The notes under the pieces are model-generated. The model was not told the origin of the DNA, did not search any database, and saw only the letters and a program-made list of their open reading frames with translations. A stretch of DNA of 64,000 nt, taken from Streptomyces sp. SUK 48 (GTDB taxonomy: Bacteria; Actinomycetota; Actinomycetes; Streptomycetales; Streptomycetaceae). A program made the position numbers and the translations under genes. Within the stretch, counting starts at the first letter, position 1. Each line of letters starts with the position of its first letter. Shown here in pieces: positions 42,746 to 50,067 of the stretch. The stretch is from NCBI RefSeq assembly GCF_009650765.1, contig NZ_CP045740.1:1612001-1676000 (forward strand). Direction: 5' to 3'.

Positions 42746-43807
42746 ATGGAAAAACCGCATCTTCCAGGACGCAGGGACAGCGACGACGGCGAGCCGGAAT
42801 CCCGGGTGCCGTCGCCCGAGGAGGCCGGGCCGGGGCGGGAGGTGGAGGAGCGGGCGCCGCGGTCGCCGACAGAGTTGCCGAAGTCCGCGTGGAGGGCCGT
42901 GCTCAAGGGGAGCCTCAAGGAGTTCCAGAAGGACGAGCTGGCCGACCGGGCCGCCGCGCTGACCTACTACTCGGTGCTGGCCCTGTTCCCCGCGCTGCTG
43001 GTGCTGGTGGCGCTGCTCGGCATCACCGGGCGCTCGACCACCGACCGGCTGCTGCACAGCATCCGGCAGCTCGCCCCCGGCTCGGCCCGGGACGTGCTCA
43101 CCCGGACCGTGGAGCAGTTGCAGAACAGCGCGGGGACCGGCTCGATCCTGGCGATCGTGGGCCTCGTGCTGGCCCTGTGGTCGGCGTCCGGCTATGTGGG
43201 CGCCTTCATCCGCACCGCGAACGCCGTGTACGACGTGCCCGAGGGCCGCCCGATCTGGAAGGTGCTGCCGGTACGCCTCGGGGTCACCGTGGTGCTGATG
43301 CTGATCGCGCTGGTCTGCTCCGTGATCGTGGTGTTCAGCGGCGGCCTGGCCCGGCATGTCGGACAGGCGCTGCACATGGGGGACGCGGCGCTGACCGCCT
43401 GGTCGATCGCCAAGTGGCCGGTGCTGGTGGTGCTGGTCGTCCTGATGATCGCCATCCTGTACTGGGCCTGCCCGAACGCGAAGGTCAGGGGCTTCCGGTG
43501 GATCACCCCGGGCAGCCTGCTGGCCCTGTTCATCTGGATGGTGGCCTCCGCCGGTTTCGCGCTCTACGTGGCGAACTTCTCGTCGTACAACAAGACCTAC
43601 GGCGCGATGGCCGGCGTCATCGTCTTCCTGATCTGGCTGTGGATCACCAATCTGGCGATCCTGCTGGGCCTGGAGTTCGACGCCGAGATCGCCCGGCAGA
43701 AGGCCATCGCCGGCGGCCATCCGCCCGAGTCCGACGCGCTGTACACCGAGCCCCGGGACACCGCGGCATGGGACGAGGACGACGTCCGCCGTATGAAAGA
43801 CAGCTGA
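42746..43807 (+). CDS. YihY/virulence factor BrkB family membrane protein
   Basis: A 353-residue inner-membrane protein. Residues 1-45 are charged and disordered. Six membrane segments follow in the YihY pattern: AALTYYSVLALFPALLVLVALLG, SILAIVGLVLALWSASGYVGAF, and further to about 310, with the conserved WITPGSLLALFIWMVASAGF. The C-terminus is acidic. The family is of unclear function; early claims of RNase BN identity were incorrect. The ATG is preceded by GGGTACACGGGATCC, with only GGGA as a weak ribosome site. Confidence 0.88.
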   Translation: MEKPHLPGRRDSDDGEPESRVPSPEEAGPGREVEERAPRSPTELPKSAWRAVLKGSLKEFQKDELADRAAALTYYSVLALFPALLVLVALLGITGRSTTDRLLHSIRQLAPGSARDVLTRTVEQLQNSAGTGSILAIVGLVLALWSASGYVGAFIRTANAVYDVPEGRPIWKVLPVRLGVTVVLMLIALVCSVIVVFSGGLARHVGQALHMGDAALTAWSIAKWPVLVVLVVLMIAILYWACPNAKVRGFRWITPGSLLALFIWMVASAGFALYVANFSSYNKTYGAMAGVIVFLIWLWITNLAILLGLEFDAEIARQKAIAGGHPPESDALYTEPRDTAAWDEDDVRRMKDS

Positions 43808-43969
43808 TCTCCGCCCGTGCGCCGGTTGCGCGGGGGCGGCGCGCGGGGCATGCCCCCACTGCTCCTTGCCCGCTCCCCCGCCCTGCTGCCAACCTCGGCC
43901 TCGGGCCACTGTGCGCACGGAGTGTCAGTGATCGGTGACACCACGCAGTCGGCAGGAGGGGGCAGCCGC

Positions 43970-44446
43970 ATGGTGATCAAGTCCAGGGGCGTGGTGGCGG
44001 CCATGGCCGGCGTCGTGGCGGTGGCCGCCGCGTCGGCCGCGACCGCGACGGCCGCCCAGACGGCGCGGCCGGCCGGCGCCGCGGCCTCGTGCGGCACCAG
44101 CATCGATCCGAGTACACGCATCCCGGGCGCCCGCCGGCACACCGGCCCCACCCTGCGGATCGGCGGTGCCACGGTCGCGGTGCGCTACGGCAACGCGAAG
44201 CAGGGCGCGCCGTACTACGCGTGGGCGGCGGTCTCCGGCGCGGGCCGGGGCGACGCGGTCACCCTGGAGTGGGACGTCGACTACGGCTCGTGGGCGGACC
44301 TCGGTGTCTGCTCGGCGACGGTGCACACGGGCGGCGCGCAGAACACCCGCGCGGTCAAGTACGTGCACGGCAAGGGCTGGCACCTGGAGGCGCAAGCCTG
44401 CGGGCGGCACGCCGGGCACCGGGCGTGCACCGCGTACTGGCCCTGA
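43970..44446 (+). CDS. Secreted small protein of unknown function
   Basis: A 158-residue protein with a signal peptide (KSRGVVAAMAGVVAVAAASA, cleavage about 29-31). The mature part has about four cysteines (SCGTSIDPST, DLGVCSATVH, EAQACGRHAGHRACTAYW), enough for disulfides, and repeated Gly/aromatic stretches; predicted mainly beta. I do not recognise a named family, although Streptomyces has many such small exported proteins. An AGGAGG site lies about 10 bases before the ATG; a GTG at 43973 would also serve. Confidence 0.78.
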   Translation: MVIKSRGVVAAMAGVVAVAAASAATATAAQTARPAGAAASCGTSIDPSTRIPGARRHTGPTLRIGGATVAVRYGNAKQGAPYYAWAAVSGAGRGDAVTLEWDVDYGSWADLGVCSATVHTGGAQNTRAVKYVHGKGWHLEAQACGRHAGHRACTAYWP

Positions 44447-44457
44447 TCGCACAAGCC

Positions 44458-44487
44458 GCGGGCCGGGCGCCGAACCGCCCGGCCCGC
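44458..44487. terminator. Hairpin between convergent genes
   Basis: A 12-bp GC-only inverted repeat (GCGGGCCGGGCG and its complement) with a six-base loop, in the gap between the secreted protein and HEAT-repeat genes. It probably terminates both. Confidence 0.7.
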
Positions 44488-44524
44488 TGTCACACCCGCC
44501 GGCGCGCCCGCCGTCGGGCCGCCG

Positions 44525-45109
44525 TCAGCCGGTCCGCTTCTCCTGGGGGAGCTGGGCCAGCGCGTACACCGCCGCCTCCGCGAGCGCCGGATGGGCGAGG
44601 GCCTCCGTGAGGACCCGCCGGGCACGGGTGTCGCCGAGGGTGCCGAGGCCCTCCACACAGGCGAGGGAGACGCGCCGGTACGGATCGTGCGGGCGCAGCC
44701 GTCGCTCCAGGGTGGTGATCAGCGCGGGCACGGACTCCGGGGCGCGCAGCACCACGAGCAGCCGCACCGGGTGCAGGGCGTAGGCGACGCGGAGTTCGTT
44801 GGTGGCGAGGGCGGCGGCCGCGCGGGCGGTGCGGGGATCGCCGAGCCGGGCCAGCGCGTGCGCGGCGCCCGCGCAGCGCGGCGGGTCGCGGTGGTTGAGG
44901 AGGAGCACCAGGGACTCGAAGGCGCGCCGGTCGCCCGCGCGGCCCAGCCGGAAGGCGGCCAACTCCCTTGCCCACAGCGGCTGTCCGGGCGCGGTGAGGA
45001 CCTCCGCCAGTTCGTCCAGGTCTCCGGTCGCCAGCAGGGCGTCGAAGGCCGGCGGCCCTCCCGACTCCTGCCGTAAGCGTTCCGTGACCGATCGCAACTC
45101 TTCGTCCAC
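44525..45109 (-). CDS. HEAT/PBS-lyase-repeat protein
   Basis: A 194-residue, fully alpha-helical protein with five or so HEAT-like units: AFRLGRAGDRRAFESLVLLLNHRD, AHALARLGDPRTARAAAALATN, VEGLGTLGDTRARRVLTEALAHP. Such repeats form a curved solenoid for protein binding. No catalytic residues. Function unknown. The start at 45109 gives the best N-terminal helix; it has a weak ribosome site. It faces away from the 3-hydroxyacyl-CoA dehydrogenase gene across a 400-base region. Confidence 0.8.
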   Translation of the reverse strand: MDEELRSVTERLRQESGGPPAFDALLATGDLDELAEVLTAPGQPLWARELAAFRLGRAGDRRAFESLVLLLNHRDPPRCAGAAHALARLGDPRTARAAAALATNELRVAYALHPVRLLVVLRAPESVPALITTLERRLRPHDPYRRVSLACVEGLGTLGDTRARRVLTEALAHPALAEAAVYALAQLPQEKRTG

Positions 45110-45510
45110 GGCATCAGGTTAAGCATGTTGCCGGGGCAACGGGAGACACCTGGCGCACAAAGAACCCTTCGGGGGACTGGCGCGCTCGTTACCCACCGGT
45201 TAAGCTCATACGAGCGAGCAACCCTCTCGCACTCCGCTGGTGACGGTCTGGTGACGCGGCCGTCGCGGGCAAGGAACGGTTCGGTACACCGGGTGCGCCT
45301 CGTGCGCCAAGTACCGGGAGTACGACCCGGCTTCGGGACAGAGCCGGTCGGAAGACATCGCCGCCGCCGGGCGTGTGCACGCCCGCCGGCACCGGCACCG
45401 GGCGTGTGCGCTCGTCAGCCCGGCAACACCCGCACTCCTTCGCGCTCCGTGGTGCGCCTTCGGCGCACCCGGTGCTTCCTCGTCGTCACCCTCTTCCCTG
45501 GAGTCCCGCG
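45110..45510. other. 400-base non-coding region upstream of the 3-hydroxyacyl-CoA dehydrogenase gene
   Basis: No gene in either direction. It holds divergent promoters for the HEAT protein and the dehydrogenase. A hairpin (GGTGCGCC-TTC-GGCGCACC, 45451-45469) lies 41 bases before the dehydrogenase ATG and is the only structured element I can name. A direct repeat GGTGACG / GGTCTGGTGACG near 45240 was noted but is short. Confidence 0.5.
45451..45469 (+). other. Leader hairpin of the dehydrogenase gene
   Basis: An 8-bp perfect stem (GGTGCGCC and its complement) with a TTC loop in the 5' leader, 41 bases upstream of the start codon. It may affect mRNA stability or be a minor attenuator; no alternative structure was seen. 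Confidence 0.4.
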
Positions 45511-47313
45511 ATGGCCACTCCCCTGTCCGACACCCCTCTGTCCCTCCAGAAGATCGCCGTCGTCGGCCTCGGCACGATGGGCACCGGCATCACCGAGGTC
45601 CTCGTGCAGGCCGGCCGCGAGGTCGTCGGCATCGACATCAGCGAGGCCCAGGCCGCCCGCGCGCTGGCCGCCCTGGAGACCTCCACCGCACGCTCCGTCG
45701 AACGCGGCCGGCTGACCGAGGCCGAGCGCGCGGACGCCCTCGCCCGGCTGCGCACCTCCACCGACCTGGGCGCGGCGGCCGACGCCGACCTCGTGATCGA
45801 GGTGGTGCCGGAGTCGTACGAGATCAAGCACCAGATCTTCCGTGAACTGGACGGCGTGGTCCGCCCGGAGACCATCCTCGCCACCGGCACCAACGCGCTG
45901 TCGGTGACCCGGCTCGCCGCCGACTCGGCCCGTCCCGAGCGCGTGCTCGGCCTGCACTTCTTCAACCCGGCCCCGGCGATGAAGCTGGTGGAGGTCGTCT
46001 CCTCGGTGCTGACCGCGCCGCAGGTGGTCGCCGCCGTCACGGATCTCGCGCTGGAACTGGGCAAGGAGCCCGTCGCGGTCGGCGACCGCCCCGGCTTCGT
46101 CGCCGACGGCCTGCTGTTCGGCTACCTCAACCAGGCCGCCGCGATGTACGAGGCCCGCTACGCCTCCCGCGAGGACATCGACGCGGCGATGCGGCTGGGC
46201 TGCGGCCTGCCGATGGGCCCGCTGGCGCTGCTCGACCTGATCGGCATCGACACCGCGCGCACCGTCCTGGACGCCATGTACGCCGAGTCCCGCGACCGGC
46301 TGCACGCCCCGGCGCCGATCCTCAAGCAGCTCAGCGAGGCGGGCCTGACCGGCCGCAAGTCCGGGCGCGGCTTCTACACCTACGAGGCGCCGGACAGCGC
46401 CACCGTGGTGCCGGACCCGCTGACCCCGGCGGCGGACGGCGCCGGGGTCCCGGGCCGCGCGGTCCGCTCGGTGGGCGTCGCCGGCTCCGGCACCATGGCC
46501 TCCGGCATCGCCGAGGTGTTCGCGAAGGCGGGCTACGACGTCGTCCTCGCCGCGCGCAGCGAGGAGAAGGCCGAGGCGGCGAAGGCCCGGATCGGCAAGT
46601 CGCTGGCGCGCTCGGTGGACAAGGGCCGGCTGACCGCCGAGGCGGCCGCGCAGACCCTGGAGCGGGTCACCCCGGCCGGTTCCTACGACGCGTTCGCGGA
46701 CGTGGACCTGGCCGTCGAGGCGGTGGCCGAGGACCTGGAGGTCAAGCGGCAGCTCTTCCAGGCGCTGGACAAGGTCTGCAAGCCCGGCGCGGTGCTCGCC
46801 ACCACCACCTCCTCGCTGCCCGTCGTGGCCTGCGCGCGCGCCACCTCGCGTCCGCAGGACGTGATCGGCATGCACTTCTTCAACCCGGCCCCGGCCATGA
46901 AGCTGGTCGAGGTCGTGCGCACGGTGCTGACCGCCGACGAGGTGCACGCCACCGTCCGCGAGGTCTGCCGCACGGTCCGCAAGCACGCGGTGGACTGCGG
47001 CGACCGGGCCGGCTTCATCGTCAACGCGCTGCTGTTCCCGTACCTGAACAACGCGGTGAAGATGGTCGAGGAGCACTACGCGACGCTGGACGACATCGAC
47101 GCGGCGATGCGGCTCGGCGGCGGCTACCCGATGGGCCCGTTCGAACTGCTGGACGTGGTCGGTCTGGACGTCTCGCTGGCCATCGAGAAGGTGCTGCACC
47201 GCGAGTTCCGCGACCCCGGTCTCGCCCCGGCCCCGCTCCTGGAGCACCTGGTGGCCGCGGGCTGCCTCGGCCGCAAGACCGGCCGCGGCTTCCGCGAGTA
47301 TGCCCGCCGCTGA
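45511..47313 (+). CDS. 3-hydroxyacyl-CoA dehydrogenase, double-length fusion
   Basis: A 600-residue protein made of two similar 3-hydroxyacyl-CoA dehydrogenases. Each half has an NAD-binding start (AVVGLGTMGTGITEVL, and VAGSGTMASGIAEVF near 325) and the substrate segment HFFNPAPAMKLVEVV (near 155 and 455). Each ends with an EEIDAAMRLG-type helical domain and GRKSGRGFYTY or GRKTGRGFREY. In this context it should interconvert acetoacetyl-CoA and 3-hydroxybutyryl-CoA, feeding crotonyl-CoA to the ethylmalonyl-CoA pathway. Strongly expressed-looking codon use. The start is at 45511, with GGAGTCCC upstream. Confidence 0.88.
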   Translation: MATPLSDTPLSLQKIAVVGLGTMGTGITEVLVQAGREVVGIDISEAQAARALAALETSTARSVERGRLTEAERADALARLRTSTDLGAAADADLVIEVVPESYEIKHQIFRELDGVVRPETILATGTNALSVTRLAADSARPERVLGLHFFNPAPAMKLVEVVSSVLTAPQVVAAVTDLALELGKEPVAVGDRPGFVADGLLFGYLNQAAAMYEARYASREDIDAAMRLGCGLPMGPLALLDLIGIDTARTVLDAMYAESRDRLHAPAPILKQLSEAGLTGRKSGRGFYTYEAPDSATVVPDPLTPAADGAGVPGRAVRSVGVAGSGTMASGIAEVFAKAGYDVVLAARSEEKAEAAKARIGKSLARSVDKGRLTAEAAAQTLERVTPAGSYDAFADVDLAVEAVAEDLEVKRQLFQALDKVCKPGAVLATTTSSLPVVACARATSRPQDVIGMHFFNPAPAMKLVEVVRTVLTADEVHATVREVCRTVRKHAVDCGDRAGFIVNALLFPYLNNAVKMVEEHYATLDDIDAAMRLGGGYPMGPFELLDVVGLDVSLAIEKVLHREFRDPGLAPAPLLEHLVAAGCLGRKTGRGFREYARR

Positions 47314-47390
47314 CGGCGTCGGCGACTGGTCCCCCGCGGAGACGGACGCGGAGACGGACTGGGGCGGGCTGCTCGAGCCCGCCATGGCGC

Positions 47391-47420
47391 CCCCGCCAGG
47401 GCCTTCGGGCCCTGGCGGGG
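47391..47420 (+). terminator. Hairpin with TTCG loop after the dehydrogenase
   Basis: A 13-bp perfect stem (CCCCGCCAGGGCC) closed by a TTCG tetraloop, 78 bases beyond the dehydrogenase stop and 50 before the TetR start. It should reduce read-through into the regulator gene. Confidence 0.75.
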
Positions 47421-47470
47421 CAAACCGGACTCCCGCACATGGCAGCGCGTCCATGCAGTACGTTCGGGTC

Positions 47471-48289
47471 ATGTCCCAGCCCGCCAAGTCCTCACGTACA
47501 CCAGCTACGCCCGACGCGCCGGAAAGTGCCGCAGGCAGCCGCGCTGCCGCCCAGCGGCTCAAGATGCGCCGAGAACTGGCGGCCGCAGCCATGGAGCTGT
47601 TCGCGACCAAGGGGTACGAGGCCACCACCGTCGACGAGATCGCCGCGGCGGCCGGGGTCGCCCGCCGCACCTTCTTCCGCCACTTCCGCTCCAAGGAGGA
47701 GGCGATCTTCCCGGACCACGACGACACCCTGGTCCGCGCCGAGGCGGTGCTCAACGCCGCGCCGGCGCACGAGCACCCCCTCGACACGGTGTGCCGGGGC
47801 ATTAAAGAGGTCATGCGGATGTACGCGGCGCACCCGGACATCTCCGTGGCCCGCTACCGGCTCACGCGCGAGGTGCCCACCCTGCGCGAGGCCGAGATCG
47901 CCTCCGTCGCCCGCTACGAGCGCCTGTTCACCCGCTATCTACTCGGCCACTTCGACGAGCGCGCGCACGCGGACGACGCCAACGACGATCCGCTGCTGGC
48001 CGAGGTCGCCGCCTCCGCCGTCGTCACCGCGCACAACCATGTGCTGCGGCGCTGGCTGCGGGCGGACGGCCAGGGTGATGTGGAGGCACAGCTCGACCAC
48101 GCGTTCGCGATCGTGCGCAAGACCTTCGGCACCGGCATCGGCGCCGGACGGAGCACGGCCGCCCGGACGGCCGCCACCGCCCCGGCGACGGTCTCCCCGC
48201 ACGGCGAGGTGCTCGTCACCGTCGCCCGCACCGACGCCCCCCTCGAAGAGGTCATGCGCACCATCGAGGAGGCGCTGAAGGAGCGCTGA
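47471..48289 (+). CDS. TetR family transcriptional regulator
   Basis: A 272-residue regulator. The N-terminal 35 residues are loose and charged. The TetR helix-turn-helix is LAAAAMELFATKGYEATTVDEIAAAAG and VARRTFFRHFRSKEEAIF (split), followed by an all-helical ligand domain, probably for acyl-CoA. Its position between the 3-hydroxyacyl-CoA dehydrogenase and ccr is known from other Streptomyces and fits local control of the ethylmalonyl-CoA genes. The start at 47471 is chosen; an earlier in-frame ATG at 47453 is possible. It is closed by a TTCG-loop terminator. Confidence 0.85.
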   Translation: MSQPAKSSRTPATPDAPESAAGSRAAAQRLKMRRELAAAAMELFATKGYEATTVDEIAAAAGVARRTFFRHFRSKEEAIFPDHDDTLVRAEAVLNAAPAHEHPLDTVCRGIKEVMRMYAAHPDISVARYRLTREVPTLREAEIASVARYERLFTRYLLGHFDERAHADDANDDPLLAEVAASAVVTAHNHVLRRWLRADGQGDVEAQLDHAFAIVRKTFGTGIGAGRSTAARTAATAPATVSPHGEVLVTVARTDAPLEEVMRTIEEALKER

Positions 48290-48309
48290 CCCGCTCCGAG
48301 CTGGTGATG

Positions 48310-48333
48310 ACGGCCACCCTTCGGGGTGGCCGT
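48310..48333 (+). terminator. Hairpin with TTCG loop and T-run after tetR
   Basis: ACGGCCACCC-TTCG-GGGTGGCCGT: a 10-bp perfect stem with TTCG loop, followed by TTTT. It has the full form of an intrinsic terminator, unusual for Streptomyces. Confidence 0.9.
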
Positions 48334-48431
48334 TTTGCCATGTCAGGGGCCCTTTTCCAGCAGATTTCGGGGGCCGTTCGATCGATCATCGCTCATTTGT
48401 TACGTAAAGATTTCATCTGAGAGGAACTTCT

Positions 48432-48444
48432 GGCACTCAGTGCC
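48432..48444. promoter_or_regulatory. Palindrome GGCACTCAGTGCC, candidate TetR operator half-set 1
   Basis: A perfect 13-base inverted repeat around one central C. The inner arms CAC / GTG resemble those of the next palindrome 22 bases downstream. It lies about 270 bases upstream of the ccr start. Confidence 0.55.
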
Positions 48445-48452
48445 TTGTCACC

Positions 48453-48467
48453 TGACACGCGGTGTCA
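48453..48467. promoter_or_regulatory. Palindrome TGACACGCGGTGTCA, candidate TetR operator half-set 2
   Basis: Perfect 6-base arms around GCG. Its centre is 22 bases from the centre of the palindrome at 48432-48444, about two helical turns, so both sites lie on the same DNA face. The tetR gene immediately upstream is the obvious candidate ligand. Confidence 0.55.
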
Positions 48468-48714
48468 TACGTTGAAGAGGTCCGGGCGGCCGGCGAGCAG
48501 CGACCATTCGTTCGCCGGCTGTCCCCGCAAGCCGTATGGCCCGCGCGCCCGGACGCCTGCGTCACAGGCAACCTCCCGCGCCACAAAGCGCTGCCGAAGC
48601 ACCACCGAGCCGAACCGACGGCACGTTCCACCAACCCTCAGCAGCACGCACCCCCAGCACCGACGAACCCTCAAGCGCCCCTCCCTCAGGGCGCTCACCG
48701 CCGGAGGCAATACC

Positions 48715-50058
48715 GTGACCGTGAAGGACATCCTCGACGCGATCCAGTCGAAGGACGCGACGTCCGCCGACTTCGCCGCACTGCCGATCCCCGAGTCCTA
48801 CCGGGCGATCACCGTGCACAAGGACGAGACGGAGATGTTCGCGGGCCTGACGACCCGCGACAAGGACCCGCGCAAGTCGATCCACCTGGACGACGTCCCC
48901 GTGCCCGAGCTCGGACCGGGCGAGGCCCTGGTGGCCGTGATGGCCTCCTCGGTCAACTACAACTCGGTGTGGACCTCGATCTTCGAGCCGCTGTCCACCT
49001 TCGGGTTCCTGGAGCGCTACGGCCGCACCAACGAGCTGGCCAAGCGCCACGACCTGCCGTACCACATCATCGGCTCCGACCTCGCGGGCGTCGTCCTGCG
49101 CACCGGCCCGGGCGTCAACGCCTGGAAGCCCGGTGACGAGGTCGTGGCCCACTGCCTCTCCGTCGAGCTGGAGTCCTCCGACGGTCACAACGACACGATG
49201 CTCGACCCCGAGCAGCGCATCTGGGGCTTCGAGACCAACTTCGGCGGCCTCGCCGAGATCGCCCTGGTCAAGTCCAACCAGCTGATGCCGAAGCCGGGCC
49301 ACCTCAGCTGGGAGGAGGCCGCCGCCCCCGGCCTGGTCAACTCCACCGCCTACCGGCAGCTGGTGTCCCGCAACGGCGCCGGCATGAAGCAGGGCGACAA
49401 CGTCCTCATCTGGGGCGCGAGCGGCGGACTCGGCTCCTACGCCACGCAGTTCGCGCTGGCCGGCGGCGCCAACCCGATCTGCGTCGTCTCCAGCGACCAG
49501 AAGGCGGACATCTGCCGTTCGATGGGCGCCGAGGCGATCATCGACCGCAACGCCGAGGGCTACAAGTTCTGGAAGGACGAGACCACCCAGGACCCCAAGG
49601 AGTGGAAGCGCTTCGGCAAGCGCATCCGCGAGCTGACCGGCGGCGAGGACATCGACATCGTCTTCGAGCACCCCGGCCGCGAGACCTTCGGCGCCAGCGT
49701 CTACGTCACCCGCAAGGGCGGCACCATCACCACCTGCGCCTCGACCTCGGGCTACATGCACGAGTACGACAACCGCTACCTGTGGATGTCGCTGAAGCGG
49801 ATCATCGGCTCGCACTTCGCCAACTACCGCGAGGCTTGGGAGGCCAACCGCCTCATCGCCAAGGGCAAGATCCACCCGACGCTGTCGAAGGTGTACTCCC
49901 TGGAGGACACCGGCCAGGCCGCCTACGACGTCCACCGCAACCTGCACCAGGGCAAGGTCGGCGTCCTGTGCCTCGCCCCCGAGGAGGGCCTCGGCGTGCG
50001 CGACGAGGAGATGCGGGCCGAGCACCTCGACGCCATCAACCGTTTCCGGAACATCTGA
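48715..50058 (+). CDS. ccr: Crotonyl-CoA carboxylase/reductase
   Basis: A 447-residue MDR-family enzyme. The N-terminal substrate part includes SSVNYNSVWTSIFEPLSTFGFLERYG; the nucleotide domain has IWGASGGLGSYATQFALAGG (near 234). The conserved region WKRFGKRIRELTGGEDIDIVFEHPGRETFG follows. It reductively carboxylates crotonyl-CoA to (2S)-ethylmalonyl-CoA with NADPH and CO2, the signature step of the ethylmalonyl-CoA pathway and a source of polyketide extender units. The GTG start at 48715 follows CCGGAGGCAATACC. Gene meaA follows after 9 bases. Confidence 0.95.
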   Translation: MTVKDILDAIQSKDATSADFAALPIPESYRAITVHKDETEMFAGLTTRDKDPRKSIHLDDVPVPELGPGEALVAVMASSVNYNSVWTSIFEPLSTFGFLERYGRTNELAKRHDLPYHIIGSDLAGVVLRTGPGVNAWKPGDEVVAHCLSVELESSDGHNDTMLDPEQRIWGFETNFGGLAEIALVKSNQLMPKPGHLSWEEAAAPGLVNSTAYRQLVSRNGAGMKQGDNVLIWGASGGLGSYATQFALAGGANPICVVSSDQKADICRSMGAEAIIDRNAEGYKFWKDETTQDPKEWKRFGKRIRELTGGEDIDIVFEHPGRETFGASVYVTRKGGTITTCASTSGYMHEYDNRYLWMSLKRIIGSHFANYREAWEANRLIAKGKIHPTLSKVYSLEDTGQAAYDVHRNLHQGKVGVLCLAPEEGLGVRDEEMRAEHLDAINRFRNI

Positions 50059-50067
50059 GAGCCTTAG

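Larger units (their letters stand above)
48334..48714. other. Promoter region of ccr
   Basis: About 380 bases between the tetR terminator and the ccr start, with no gene. It contains an AT-richer segment around 48390-48420 and the two inverted repeats described separately (48432-48444 and 48453-48467). Non-coding frames here are shadows. Confidence 0.7.

Noticed and set aside
45362..45420. Inverted repeat GGGCGTG-TG-CACGCCC and repeated GGGCGTGTGC in the dehydrogenase leader
   Set aside because: Seven-base arms with a two-base loop in very GC-rich DNA; expected by chance.
48404..48411. TTACGTAA palindrome in the ccr leader
   Set aside because: Only eight bases and no second copy; too short to support as an operator.
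48290..50067. Cobalamin riboswitch in front of the B12-dependent meaA operon
   Set aside because: No B12-box-like sequence or suitable fold was seen; the gap before meaA is only nine bases and the ccr leader shows only the palindromes described.
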